Shown here piece after piece: positions 43,661-53,377 of a stretch of DNA of 64,000 bases (positions are counted from its first letter, which is position 1; every line of letters starts with the position of its first letter). Position numbers and translations under genes: made by a program. Where the stretch lies: NCBI GenBank assembly GCA_947492385.1, contig CANLMX010000002.1:40992-104991 (forward strand). Reading direction: 5' to 3'. The DNA is from Planctomycetaceae bacterium. Lineage in GTDB: Bacteria; Planctomycetota; Phycisphaerae; Phycisphaerales; SM1A02. The notes beneath the pieces were generated by a model. It was not told where the DNA came from, did not search any database, and was given only the letters and a program-made list of their open reading frames with translations.

Positions 43661-43693
43661 GGCGCTCGGAAGATGGACCCTCCGGCAGGTGGT

Positions 43694-44779
43694 TCAGAAG
43701 TCCTTCAGGCGGTGCTGCATCTGCGCCTTCAGGCGCGCAAGGATGCTCGAGTGCATCTGGCTGACGCGGCTCTCGGAGAGGTCGAGCGTGAGCCCGATCT
43801 CCTTCATCGTCATCTCCTCGTAGTAGTAGAGGATCACGATCAGCCGTTCGGAGCGCGACAGGCCCTTGGTGATGAGGTGCTGCAGGTCGCCGCGCTGGAC
43901 GATCTCGGCCGGGTTGGGCTGCCGGCCGTCCTCGATGACGTCGACCTCGCGGACCTCGCGGCTCGAGTCGCTCTCGAACGCCTTGCGGTCGAGGCTCACC
44001 ACGCCGACGGGACGCGAGTCCTTCGAGAGCTTGTCGTACTCGGCACCGCTCACCTGCATGATCGAGGCGATCTCGTCGTCGGTGGGGCGACGGCCGTGCG
44101 TCAGCTCGAACTCCTTGCGGACCTTCTCGACCTTGGCGGTGCGGCTGCGCACCAGGCGCGGCACCCAGTCCATGTTGCGCAGCTCGTCGAAGATCGAGCC
44201 CCGGATGCGCGGCGCGCAGAAGGTCTCGAACTTGACCCCACGCGCCGGGTCGAACGAATCGATGGCGTCCATCAGCCCGAACAGGCCAGCGCTGATGAGG
44301 TCGTTCACGTCCACTTCGCTGGGGAGGCGCGTGTGCAGGCGCTCGGCCGTGAACCGAACCACCTCGTAGAACCGCTCGATCAGGCGGTTGCGAAGATCCT
44401 CGCGGCGCACCTTGTCGCCACGATCGCTGGCGTCGCGGTAGGCGGTCCAGAGCGCGTCATGCGTCGAGGGCATGCGAGCCGGTGCAGACACCTCGACGAC
44501 ACGGGCGACGGGCATGACCGGGTCCGCCGGACGAGGCGCCACCGTGCGCGCGGGGCTGGCCGCGCGCGACGCCGCGGGGCGCGATGCGGTCGACCCGGAC
44601 CGAGCCCCGGCCGACGGTCGCCGGGCAGGCACGGTGGGGGAAGTGGACGGCCGCGCTCCGGTTACACCGCGCTTCGCGGGCGCTGGAACGGTGCGAGTCG
44701 GGGACGAGCCCTGGGACAGACGCTTGGTGGCTGGGGTGGGTGCCTGCCGTGACACCGCCCGCGCTTTGCTCTTCGACAT
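43694..44779 (-). CDS. fliA: RNA polymerase sigma factor FliA/WhiG family with long basic N-terminal extension
   Basis: DVNDLISAGLFGLMDAIDSFDPARGVKFETFCAPRIRGSIFDELRNMDWVPR; LYYYEEMTMKEIGLTLDLSESRVSQMHSS. Confidence 0.9.
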   Translation of the reverse strand: MSKSKARAVSRQAPTPATKRLSQGSSPTRTVPAPAKRGVTGARPSTSPTVPARRPSAGARSGSTASRPAASRAASPARTVAPRPADPVMPVARVVEVSAPARMPSTHDALWTAYRDASDRGDKVRREDLRNRLIERFYEVVRFTAERLHTRLPSEVDVNDLISAGLFGLMDAIDSFDPARGVKFETFCAPRIRGSIFDELRNMDWVPRLVRSRTAKVEKVRKEFELTHGRRPTDDEIASIMQVSGAEYDKLSKDSRPVGVVSLDRKAFESDSSREVREVDVIEDGRQPNPAEIVQRGDLQHLITKGLSRSERLIVILYYYEEMTMKEIGLTLDLSESRVSQMHSSILARLKAQMQHRLKDF

Positions 44780-44971
44780 CGGTCGCTCCTTGACCTGCGA
44801 GAAGAGAGTGCAGTACGCACGCTGGACGAGCCGAGCGGATCCCCGCCGCGGCGCGTCCTGATGAAGGAGCCGACGCCCCACCGAGTGGGCTCGACGAACT
44901 CCGTTGATCCCCAGCATCCTTGCCGGGGTGCCGCTGCGTCATCGATCCGTGACGAACGCGTTGGCGGGTCC

Positions 44972-45001
44972 AATATAACAGCCTGCCAGCGACCTCCGCA
45001 A
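44972..45001 (-). promoter_or_regulatory. Candidate sigma70-type promoter upstream of fliA
   Basis: Minus strand TTGCGG-18 bp-TATATT in the 252-bp gap between flhG and fliA. Confidence 0.35.
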
Positions 45002-45031
45002 GGCCTTTCGTCGCCCGATTGCGAATTATTT

Positions 45032-45985
45032 TCACCTCGCGAGCGCACCACCCACCGAGGCCACCGTGGCCGCGGCCGCGGCCGCCGAACCGCTCCAACG
45101 CCCCGCCAGCCGGGCCAGGAATCCGGCGCCGACCGAGGTTGGCGCGGGTTCGACACCGGAAAGCCGGGACTCGAGCCCGCGGATCGCGCGCGCCGCAGGA
45201 CTTCCCGGAGCAGCCGCAAGCACCGGCCGCGATGTACGCACGCTCGAGCGAACGGCATCGTCATCGGGAACGGCACCCACGAACTCGGGGGCCACGCCGA
45301 GGTGCCGACGTGCGGTGAGCGCCAGTCGCTCGCAGGCGCGCGCGCCGTCGTCGCCCCGCGCCATCGACGCAGCACAATGCCAACCGTCGCGCCGCCCACG
45401 CCGCGTGCACGCCTTCATGAATGCATAGGCGTCCGCGAGCGACGTGGGCTCGGGCGTCGTGACCACCAGCACGCGGTCGGCCGCGCACGCCAGGTCCAGC
45501 GTTCCCGCGCCGATGCCAGCACCGAGATCGATCACCAGTCGGTCGACATGCGAGGCGATGCGCGCAAGCCCACCGAGGAGCCGCGTGCGTTGCGCCGCGT
45601 CGAGGTCGGCCATCCGTGCGATGCCCGACGCGCCCGCAAGCAGCCACGTCCGTGGTGCGACGCGGACCATGCAATCGCTGAGCTGCACGCGCCCCGCGAG
45701 CCACTCGGCGACCGAGTGCTTCGCACGCACGCCCGCGAGGATGTCCGCATTCGCCATCCCGAGATCCGCGTCCACGAGCACGGTGCGAACGCCGCGCTCT
45801 CCGGAAGCCATCGCGATCCCGAGCGCAACCGTGCTCTTGCCCACCCCGCCCTTGCCGCTTGCGACCGCGATCGTGCGCGCAAGGCTCGCCGCCGAAGGCA
45901 TGGGGCGCGCCGACGCAGGCACCGGCGGCCCGATGCCTGCCGCAGCCGCACGCGCGCGCAGTGCCTCGGCCTGGCGATCCATCAT
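45032..45985 (-). CDS. flhG: MinD/ParA-like flagellar number regulator FlhG/FleN
   Basis: IAVASGKGGVGKSTVALGIAMA, VLVDADLGMANADILAGV, LVIDLGAGIGAGTLDLA; follows flhF. Confidence 0.88.
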   Translation of the reverse strand: MMDRQAEALRARAAAAGIGPPVPASARPMPSAASLARTIAVASGKGGVGKSTVALGIAMASGERGVRTVLVDADLGMANADILAGVRAKHSVAEWLAGRVQLSDCMVRVAPRTWLLAGASGIARMADLDAAQRTRLLGGLARIASHVDRLVIDLGAGIGAGTLDLACAADRVLVVTTPEPTSLADAYAFMKACTRRGRRDGWHCAASMARGDDGARACERLALTARRHLGVAPEFVGAVPDDDAVRSSVRTSRPVLAAAPGSPAARAIRGLESRLSGVEPAPTSVGAGFLARLAGRWSGSAAAAAATVASVGGALAR

Positions 45986-47076
45986 GCAGCGCCCGCCGTC
46001 CCTTCCCCGCGACCGAGGATCCTCCGTGCGAACTCCGCGGCATCGGCGCGCTCGATGTCGTCCGGCACTTCCTGTCCGTCGGTGAACCACGCCGCGGGAC
46101 ACGCGCTGCGCCGCACGGCCCCGACCAGCGCGCCGAGCCCTTCGCTCTCGTCGAGCTTCGTCAGCACGGTGCGCGTCGGCGCGGTCGGCCGGAACGCGTC
46201 CACCGACTCCTCGAGCGCACGAGCCGAGGACGCACCCGGCAGCACCAGGAGCGTCTCGTCGACGTGCACCGCGCGAAGGACCGCGGCGATCTCCCCGATG
46301 CGGGCCGCATCACGATGCCCGCGGCCCGGCGTGTCGACCAGCACCACGTCGCGGTCGGACATGCGGGCGAGCGCCTCGGCCGCCGCGGACGGGCCTTCGG
46401 ATGCATGCACGGCGACGCCGAGGATGCGGCCGTACGTGCGGAGCTGCTCCACCGCGCCGACCCGGTACGCGTCGGCCGCGATGATCCCGACGCGCAGTCC
46501 CCGGTCGATCCGCCAGATGGACGCGAGCTTCGCGAGCGTGGTCGTCTTGCCGACGCCCGTCGGGCCCGCCACGCCGATGACGAGGGGACGCCCCGTGGCC
46601 GCCGCACCGCGGGGCGCAATCGGCTCGGACACCGGCATCAGCGCGGTCAGCGCCGAGAGCGCGGCCGCGTGCGCGATCGCATCCATCTCTTCCGCGGCGG
46701 CGGCGTCGAGCCGGCCACGCACCGAGGCGATCACGTGGGCGACCAGGTCCTCGGGGAGCGACTGCGCCCGGAGGCGTGCCGCCAGCCGCGCCAGCGCTCC
46801 CGCATCGCGGGCGCCCGGGTGCGCGGCCTCGAGGGTTCCGGTGGCCTCGCGCGCGGCGATGCGCGCCGCCATCACCGCGCGGGCGAGGGCCGCACGTGCC
46901 GCACGACGCGACGCCGTCGCCGTCACCCTGGCCTCGACCACAACCTCGAACGCCATGCGACGGCCGCGCGAGGCACGCGGCCCCGCGCGGAGCACACGCA
47001 CGTCCATGCCGTGGTTGCGCCGGGCCGCGAACATTGCCTCGGCCATCGAATCCGCGATGTACCTGACCGTCGTCAT
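45982..47076 (-). CDS. flhF: Flagellar SRP-like GTPase FlhF
   Basis: VIGVAGPTGVGKTTTLAKLASIW, GIIAADAYRVGAVEQLRTYGRILGV, VVLVDTPGRGHRD, VLTKLDESEGLGAL. Confidence 0.92.
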   Translation of the reverse strand: MTTVRYIADSMAEAMFAARRNHGMDVRVLRAGPRASRGRRMAFEVVVEARVTATASRRAARAALARAVMAARIAAREATGTLEAAHPGARDAGALARLAARLRAQSLPEDLVAHVIASVRGRLDAAAAEEMDAIAHAAALSALTALMPVSEPIAPRGAAATGRPLVIGVAGPTGVGKTTTLAKLASIWRIDRGLRVGIIAADAYRVGAVEQLRTYGRILGVAVHASEGPSAAAEALARMSDRDVVLVDTPGRGHRDAARIGEIAAVLRAVHVDETLLVLPGASSARALEESVDAFRPTAPTRTVLTKLDESEGLGALVGAVRRSACPAAWFTDGQEVPDDIERADAAEFARRILGRGEGTAGAA

Positions 47077-49274
47077 GCCGCTGCCTCCGCAGAGCCATCG
47101 ATGAGTTCCGCGTCGCCGACGCGCTCGACGTCGATGCCGCGCACGAGTTCGTCATAGGCCAGCACGGCGCTGCCCGGGATGTGCGGCGCCAGGAGCCGCG
47201 CAAGCGCAGCCCGCGCACCGCGCGACGCCAGCACCACGACCGGCAGGCCCGACTCCGCGAGGGGACGTGCTGCCGCGGCCACCGCGCGCACCACGCGCGC
47301 CGCATCCGACGCCGCCATCGCGATGGCGGGTTCGCCATCCGTCTCCCGCACCGCGCCCGCCACCGCCGCGTCGAGCCGGGGACCCGCGGCGACGCACGAG
47401 AGCACGGGGCGGCCGTCGACGTCGGGACGTGCGTACTGCTGGCAGATCGTGCGCCGGAGCGCCGATCGCGCCGACTCGGCAAGCGACCACGGGTCGCGCG
47501 TGCGTCGCGAGGCGTCCGCCACCGACTCGAGCACCGCCTCGAGGTCGCGCACGGGGACGCGCTCACGCAGCAGGCACTGCATCACGCGCTGCAGCTCTCC
47601 GGGCCGGATGCACGCGGGCACCGTGTCCTCGACCAGGCGCGGTGCGCGGCGGCCAAGCTCGCTCAGGAGGTCGGCCACGTGCTCCCGCGTGAGAAGCTCG
47701 TCGGCGTGCCGACGGACCACGGTGGCGAAATGCGCGCCAAGCACGGACTCGGGGGCCGCCACCGCGCATCCCCGCCCTTCGGCCAGCCCGCGCAGCGACG
47801 AGGCGATCCACAGCGCGTCGAGCCCGAACGCCGGCTCGCGCACGCGGATCCCTGGAAGGTCCGGGAGCTGGCCGTCCCCGGGCATCGCAAGCAGCTCACC
47901 GAGCCGCAGTTCACCCTCGCCGACCGCTGCACCGCGGATGCGGATGCGGTATCCGCCCGCCGGAAGCGTGCGCTCGTCGCGGACGCGCACGGGGGGCACG
48001 ATGATGCCGAGGTCCTGCGCAACCTGCCGCCGGACCACTTCGATCCTCCGCAGCACCGGCGACCCGTCGCCCTCGCGCACCAGTTCGACAAGCCGGGCTC
48101 CGACCTCGAGCTCGATGGGCTCAACCGCGAGCAGCGCGCCGATCTCCCGTGCGCGCGCCGCAGCGGGCGTCTCCGGACCTTCCTGGCCGCTGCCAGCACC
48201 CACCGACAGCGACGGCCGCCGTGCCGGAACCCGGAGGGCCGCGCTGCCGGCAGCCGACGAACCACGCGTGGCCGTGGCCGACCGCGAGCGCCGCCCCATG
48301 GCCCACGCACCCGCGGCGGACACCGCGGCACCGACAAGGAGCGGCGCCGCAGGAAGCGGCGTGAGCGCAAGCGCCGCCAGGAAGCCGGCGAGCATCCAAA
48401 GCGTGCGCGGCCCGCCGACCAGCTGTCCGGGCACCGCCTCTCCGAGCGTGCGTCCGCCGCCGACGCGCGCGGTGACCAAGCCCGCCGCGACGGCGATGAT
48501 GAACGCAGGGATCTGCGCGGCAAGCCCGTCACCGATCGTCAGGATCGTGATCGCGCGCGCCGTCTCCGCGAACGTCCATCCCTTCTGGACGACACCGACG
48601 AGCAGGCCGCCCACGAGATTGACGCCCGTGATCACGAGCCCGGCAACCGCGTCGCCGCGCACGAATCGGCTGGCACCGTCCATCGCGCCGAAGAAGTCCG
48701 CCTCGCGCGCGAGCGCCGCGCGCCGACGCCGTGCCGCGCGCGCATCGATGGCTCCCGAGGCCACGTCGGCGTCGATGGCCATCTGGCGCCCGGGCAACGC
48801 ATCGAGCGCGAACCGTGCCGCGACCTCCGCCATGCGCGAGGCGCCCTTCGTGATCACCACGAACTGCACGATCACGAGGATCGCGAACACCGTCGCTCCC
48901 ACCACGAGGTTGTTGCCGGCCACGAGCCGCCCGAAGGACTCGATCAGCGATCCAGCCACGCCCTGCGCCTCGGCGGGGGTGGCCGCGTCGGCGCCGAGGA
49001 TGAGGCGTGTCGACGCAACGTTGATGACGAGCCGGAAGAGCGTGGTCCCGAGCAGCAGCGCCGGGAACGCGCTGAACTCGAGCGGACCGCGAAGCGACGA
49101 GGCTCGCACGAGGACGAGCACCGCGAACGCGAAGTTGAGCGCCACCAGGGCATCCATCGCGGCCGGGCCCAGCGGCACCACGAGCACCGCCACCATGGCG
49201 AGGAAGGCCGCAGGCAACGCGAGTGCGCGGTGCTCGGCGAGGAACGACGCGATCCGGTCAAGCAGCCTCGGCAC
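47073..49274 (-). CDS. flhA: Flagellar biosynthesis protein FlhA
   Basis: MDALVALNFAFAVLVLV, FPALLLGTTLFRLVINVASTRLIL, FVVITKGASRMAEVAARFALDALPGRQMAIDADV, ITILTIGDGLAAQIPAFIIAVAAGLVTAR. Confidence 0.95.
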   Translation of the reverse strand: MPRLLDRIASFLAEHRALALPAAFLAMVAVLVVPLGPAAMDALVALNFAFAVLVLVRASSLRGPLEFSAFPALLLGTTLFRLVINVASTRLILGADAATPAEAQGVAGSLIESFGRLVAGNNLVVGATVFAILVIVQFVVITKGASRMAEVAARFALDALPGRQMAIDADVASGAIDARAARRRRAALAREADFFGAMDGASRFVRGDAVAGLVITGVNLVGGLLVGVVQKGWTFAETARAITILTIGDGLAAQIPAFIIAVAAGLVTARVGGGRTLGEAVPGQLVGGPRTLWMLAGFLAALALTPLPAAPLLVGAAVSAAGAWAMGRRSRSATATRGSSAAGSAALRVPARRPSLSVGAGSGQEGPETPAAARAREIGALLAVEPIELEVGARLVELVREGDGSPVLRRIEVVRRQVAQDLGIIVPPVRVRDERTLPAGGYRIRIRGAAVGEGELRLGELLAMPGDGQLPDLPGIRVREPAFGLDALWIASSLRGLAEGRGCAVAAPESVLGAHFATVVRRHADELLTREHVADLLSELGRRAPRLVEDTVPACIRPGELQRVMQCLLRERVPVRDLEAVLESVADASRRTRDPWSLAESARSALRRTICQQYARPDVDGRPVLSCVAAGPRLDAAVAGAVRETDGEPAIAMAASDAARVVRAVAAAARPLAESGLPVVVLASRGARAALARLLAPHIPGSAVLAYDELVRGIDVERVGDAELIDGSAEAAA

Positions 49275-50022
49275 GCTGGTCCCTCCGGCGGGCCGAGCCC
49301 GCGATCATGGTCCGTCCTGCGGCACGTCGCCGCGCGCGCAGCGACGGATCACCGTCCTCGAGCCGCCGCTCCTCGCGTGCCTCGGCCGCCGTCATGCGGG
49401 CCGCGTGCGCCCAGCGCCACCGTGCGATCATGACGTCGACGACGGCGAAGGCCGCGCCCGACGCCAGCGCCGCGAGCACCGCATCGAGCACGATGGCCCC
49501 CGCGGCCTGCACCCCGTCGCGCAAGGGCATGGCCGGCATCGCGGCCAGCCGCCCGGCGTGAAGCGACAAGGCAGCGGCCGCCGCGCCCATCATGGTCACC
49601 GCCCACAGCGCGCGCGCCGCAGCACCGCACGCAGCCGCGGCCGAGGGTCCCCGGGAGCGCCCACGGCGCAGCACGCGCCATCGTCCGGCGCCCTGCACGA
49701 ACGCACCGAGCCACGCGCCTGCGGCCGCGCCCACGCACGCCGGCCCGGCGAGCCGCAGCGACGCGAGCACCGCTTCACGGAGGCCACCCACGCCATCGAT
49801 CCCTGAACCATCGATCGCATTGCCGACGGCCCCTGCCGACGACAGCGAACGAGCAACGAGATCGACCGCCGAGGCGGCCGTACCGCCCCACCACAGCCCG
49901 ACGGCGCCGCCGACCAGCGCCAGCGCCCCGATCGGCGACGACCGGACCGGCGCCCCGAACTCGTCACGGATCCGCTCGAGCCGGCGGGCCCCGGGCAGCA
50001 CGTCACGGTCCCCGTCGCTCAT
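49258..50022 (-). CDS. flhB: FlhB-like membrane domain protein lacking the C-terminal NPTH autocleavage domain
   Basis: Operon position between fliR and flhA; hydrophobic helices; RMTAAEAREERRLEDGDPSLRARRRAAGR matches the FlhB linker, then stops after about 16 residues. Confidence 0.75.
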   Translation of the reverse strand: MSDGDRDVLPGARRLERIRDEFGAPVRSSPIGALALVGGAVGLWWGGTAASAVDLVARSLSSAGAVGNAIDGSGIDGVGGLREAVLASLRLAGPACVGAAAGAWLGAFVQGAGRWRVLRRGRSRGPSAAAACGAAARALWAVTMMGAAAAALSLHAGRLAAMPAMPLRDGVQAAGAIVLDAVLAALASGAAFAVVDVMIARWRWAHAARMTAAEAREERRLEDGDPSLRARRRAAGRTMIAGSARRRDQRAEAA

Positions 50023-50795
50023 GCCGAACCCCCTGCGACCATGCGCATGCGGTCGAGCATGGAGGCCACGGCGCCCTGCATCGAGGACTGCATCGCGGCG
50101 GCACCGGCGACCAGGCCCGCAAGGCCCACGAGCACCCGCACCGGGAACCCGAATGCAAGCGGCGACATGCCCGGGACGCTCCGCGCGACGAATCCGCCGA
50201 CCAGCGCCTCGGCCACAAGGAGCGCCGTGACCGGCAGTGCCACGCGGAATGCGAGTTCGCTCGCCGCGAGCGCGGCACCCGTCACGGCGGGGACCGCGCC
50301 CTCCGCCGACCATGCACCGACCGGCGCATGCTCAAACGTGCGCATCGCGGCCAGCGCGACGGCATCAAGCCCACCGCACCAAGCAAAGAGCGCCACGCCA
50401 GCCGCAGCCATGAGCTGCGACGCAGCATCACCTTCCGCGTCGCCGGAGTCCGCGTCGTATACGCCCCCGAACCCAAGTCCCATCTGCACGCCCGCAAGCG
50501 CCCCCGCGGCCCGGAACGCGGCGACCGGCAACAACGCCACCACGCCGAGCGCCGCACCAAACGCGAACTCGAGCGTCGCCGCCGGCAGCATGCGCCACGG
50601 CTCCGCCAGCGCCGACGCCGGCAGCGCAGCCGTTCCGGCGGCCGGCATGGCCGCGATCGCGATCACCGCCGCCACCGCGACGCGGAACCGCACGGGAAGT
50701 GCCCCACCGGCGAGCATCGGGGCGAAGGTCGCCAGACCTGCCACGCGGGCGCAGCCGAGCGCCGGGCCGGCGAGCGTTTCCCATGCGGGCGGCAT
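50019..50795 (-). CDS. fliR: Flagellar biosynthesis protein FliR
   Basis: Polytopic; RVAGLATFAPMLAGGALPVRFRVAVA, FEFAFGAALG-like, AGVQMGLGFGGVYD; synteny. Confidence 0.85.
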   Translation of the reverse strand: MPPAWETLAGPALGCARVAGLATFAPMLAGGALPVRFRVAVAAVIAIAAMPAAGTAALPASALAEPWRMLPAATLEFAFGAALGVVALLPVAAFRAAGALAGVQMGLGFGGVYDADSGDAEGDAASQLMAAAGVALFAWCGGLDAVALAAMRTFEHAPVGAWSAEGAVPAVTGAALAASELAFRVALPVTALLVAEALVGGFVARSVPGMSPLAFGFPVRVLVGLAGLVAGAAAMQSSMQGAVASMLDRMRMVAGGSA

Positions 50796-51049
50796 CAGGG
50801 CACCCCCGCGAACATGGACTGCGCGAACGACACCAGCTTCGTCACCATCCAGCCCGCGAGCACGAGGAGCGCGATCGCGCACGCCACCAGGCGCGGGACC
50901 GCCGAGACCGACTGGTCCTGCACCTGCGTCGCCGACTGCAGCACGGCCGTGATGAGGCCCACGGCCACCGCAACGGCGAGCACGGGCAGCGACACCACCA
51001 ACGCCACGACCAGCGCCTCGCGCAGGAGTTCGACGGGCGCCTCGGTCAT
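50795..51049 (-). CDS. fliQ: Flagellar biosynthesis protein FliQ
   Basis: 84 aa, two TM helices; LREALVVALVVSLPVLAVAVAVGLITAVLQSATQVQDQSVSAVPRLVA. Confidence 0.92.
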   Translation of the reverse strand: MTEAPVELLREALVVALVVSLPVLAVAVAVGLITAVLQSATQVQDQSVSAVPRLVACAIALLVLAGWMVTKLVSFAQSMFAGVP

Positions 51050-51786
51050 GGCATCGCCCCCGAGATGCCGCCCAGCAGCGATCCGACCACGAGGGCCCAT
51101 CCGTCCGCGAGCACGAAGAGGAGCAGCTTCATCGGAAGCGACACGAGCGACGGCGGGACCATGAACATGCCCAGGCCCACCAGGATGCCCGCGACCACGA
51201 GGTCGATCACGAGGAACGGCAGCATCACGCGGAACCCGATCAGGAAGGCCACCTTGAGTTCGCTCAGGACAAACGCGGGCACCAGCGTCGCCATGTCGAC
51301 GTCGGCACGGGTGAGCCGCGAAGGATCGGAGACGTCGATGCCGCGATGCCCGAGCAGCATGTAGACGGTGTCCCAGTTCCCCGCGGCATCGATCTGCGCG
51401 AACATGAAGTCGCGGACCGGCTGCCGCGCGGCGACCCACGCGTCCTCCGTCGATGCGACCGTGCCATCCATGTAGGGCTTGATGCCCGAGGACCACGCGC
51501 GATCGATGGTGGGCGCCATGACCGCGAACGTGAGGAGGAGCGAGAGCCCCACCGTCACCTGCGCAGGCGGCATCGACTGCGCGCCCACGGCCTGCCGCAG
51601 AAGGCCGAGCACCACCACGATGCGCGTGAAGCACGTGCACAGGAGGAGCAGCGCCGGCGCCAGCGAGAGCACCGCAAGGAGCACCACCATGTCCGCGGCG
51701 CCCCGGAACCCCGCACCAGCCGGGAGCGCATCCGCCGCTCCCGCGACCAGCGTCACCGGATCAAGTCCACCGTCGGGCGGGTTCAT
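51046..51786 (-). CDS. fliP: Flagellar biosynthesis protein FliP
   Basis: LAPALLLLCTCFTRIVVVLGLLRQAVG, LVPAFVLSELKVAFLIGFRVMLPFLVIDLVVA, MVPPSLVSLPMKLLLFVLADGW. Confidence 0.95.
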   Translation of the reverse strand: MNPPDGGLDPVTLVAGAADALPAGAGFRGAADMVVLLAVLSLAPALLLLCTCFTRIVVVLGLLRQAVGAQSMPPAQVTVGLSLLLTFAVMAPTIDRAWSSGIKPYMDGTVASTEDAWVAARQPVRDFMFAQIDAAGNWDTVYMLLGHRGIDVSDPSRLTRADVDMATLVPAFVLSELKVAFLIGFRVMLPFLVIDLVVAGILVGLGMFMVPPSLVSLPMKLLLFVLADGWALVVGSLLGGISGAMP

Positions 51787-52310
51787 GTGGACCCCCGTTC
51801 GCGACGCAGGTCGATCACGCGCTCACCCTGATCGTCAGGGGCCACCGGGCGTCCCGCGGGCTCATGGACCTCCGCGAGCGTCCGAAGCCCGTCCCTCGAC
51901 TGCTGGACGCACAACAGCTTGGGACCGAAACGCATCACGAGCACGTGCTGGCCGCGCCCCACGGGCTGGCGCGATAGCACCTCGACGCGACCGACGCCTG
52001 CCCCGGCGACGATGGCACGCGCCGCGCCGCTTCGCACGAACCACCAGCGTGCCGCGAATGCCAGACCGACCACGGCTGCGAGCGCACCCCCCACGCGGAC
52101 GGCCTCGCCCCAGGCGCCCGCGGCGGGCACCGGCGCGCGCGCGGCGGGCGCACCAAGCGGCGCGCGCTCCGCATCCTGCGCAACCGCATGCCGCGCGAAC
52201 AGCGCTGCGATGACCACTGCAACGGCCACTGCCACGCGTGCGCGCGAGGTGCGTCGACGCATGGCGGCATGGATCAAGACCCAACGATCGGCAGGCAACG
52301 TGGTGGCCAT
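51783..52310 (-). CDS. fliO: FliO/MopB-like flagellar biosynthesis protein
   Basis: TM segment then VGRVEVLSRQPVGRGQHVLVMRFGPKLLCVQQS; immediately upstream of fliP. Confidence 0.75.
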   Translation of the reverse strand: MATTLPADRWVLIHAAMRRRTSRARVAVAVAVVIAALFARHAVAQDAERAPLGAPAARAPVPAAGAWGEAVRVGGALAAVVGLAFAARWWFVRSGAARAIVAGAGVGRVEVLSRQPVGRGQHVLVMRFGPKLLCVQQSRDGLRTLAEVHEPAGRPVAPDDQGERVIDLRRERGST

Positions 52311-52380
52311 CCGTGGCTCCGTCTCACGTCATCGGCGTACGATCGGCAATTTCTGCAGATTGCCGGCAATCCCTGCCGGA

Positions 52381-53328
52381 TCAACCCCCCGCGCCGCGCA
52401 TGTCGAGCAGGCAGGTCGCGCCCGGGCGAACCCGCACCACGGCTTCGCGGGCGGGCCCTCCCGGCACGGGATCGCCGTCGGCCTGGAGGTGCACCGGACG
52501 GTCGAACCCGAGTTCCCATGCCTCGGCCCGTCCTCGGCGTGCCTCCGGCGGCAACGGCAGGCGCAGCAGGCACCGCGCCACCCACGCCAGCATGGCGCCA
52601 CCCGTGCGGGCTGCCAGCGACACGCCGTCCAGCGCGCCGTCGGACGGATCGGCATCGTGCGCGGGGTTCATCCGAAGCGCATACTCGCGGGCGTTGGCGA
52701 TGACCACGGTGCCGGCGAATGCGTCGCGCCGGGCGACGAGGCCCGTCCCGATGCCCCCGGTCATGCCCGGCGCGGGACCACCGCCCACTGGCCGAACCTC
52801 GATCCATGGCGCCCGCCAACCGCGGATCGCCCGCAGGATCGGCCCCATGTACGTTCGGTGCGAGATAGGCCCCGTGCGTCCTGCCTGGACCCGCGCCACG
52901 ACCTCGGCGTCGAACCCGGCGGAGGCCATCACGACGAAGGGGTGCGGCGCCCGCCCGGGAACCACGACCTCGCCGAGGTCGACCTGACGACGCGACCCGC
53001 GCACCACGGCCTCGGCAAGCCGGCGTGCCGAGCACCGGAATCCGAACGCGCGTGCGGCCAGGTTCTCGGTTCCCGTCGGAACGATCGCGATCGGTACGCC
53101 CGAACCGGCCATCCTCGCCGCGAGCGACCGCACCGTGCCGTCGCCCCCGACCACCACCACGGCACGCGCACCCGCAACCGACGAACGCACGTCCTCCTCC
53201 GGGGCGTCCAGCGCGATGCGCACGGGCACCAGTCCCACGCGCACGAACTCGCCGCACGCACGGTCGGCGGCCCGCACCGCGCGTCCGCGGCCCGAGGCGG
53301 GGTTGAGCATCACTGCGACGTGCACCAC
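52381..53328 (-). CDS. Diacylglycerol kinase catalytic-domain protein (probable GTG start)
   Basis: MLNPASGRGRA, VVVVGGDGTVRSLAARMAGSGVPIAIVPTGTENLAARAFG. Confidence 0.85.
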   Translation of the reverse strand: MVHVAVMLNPASGRGRAVRAADRACGEFVRVGLVPVRIALDAPEEDVRSSVAGARAVVVVGGDGTVRSLAARMAGSGVPIAIVPTGTENLAARAFGFRCSARRLAEAVVRGSRRQVDLGEVVVPGRAPHPFVVMASAGFDAEVVARVQAGRTGPISHRTYMGPILRAIRGWRAPWIEVRPVGGGPAPGMTGGIGTGLVARRDAFAGTVVIANAREYALRMNPAHDADPSDGALDGVSLAARTGGAMLAWVARCLLRLPLPPEARRGRAEAWELGFDRPVHLQADGDPVPGGPAREAVVRVRPGATCLLDMRGAGG

Positions 53329-53377
53329 CGAAGGGTACGGGTGCCGCGGAAGGTCCGGGAACGGATACGATCCAATC

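Noticed and set aside
47179-49806. Long + strand ORFs (875 and 750 aa)
   Set aside because: Antisense to flhA/flhB, which have clear family motifs.
53135-53377. Upstream extension of the bamD-like ORF
   Set aside because: Overlaps the diacylglycerol kinase gene on the other strand; the signal-peptide-like start at GTG 53378 is more likely.
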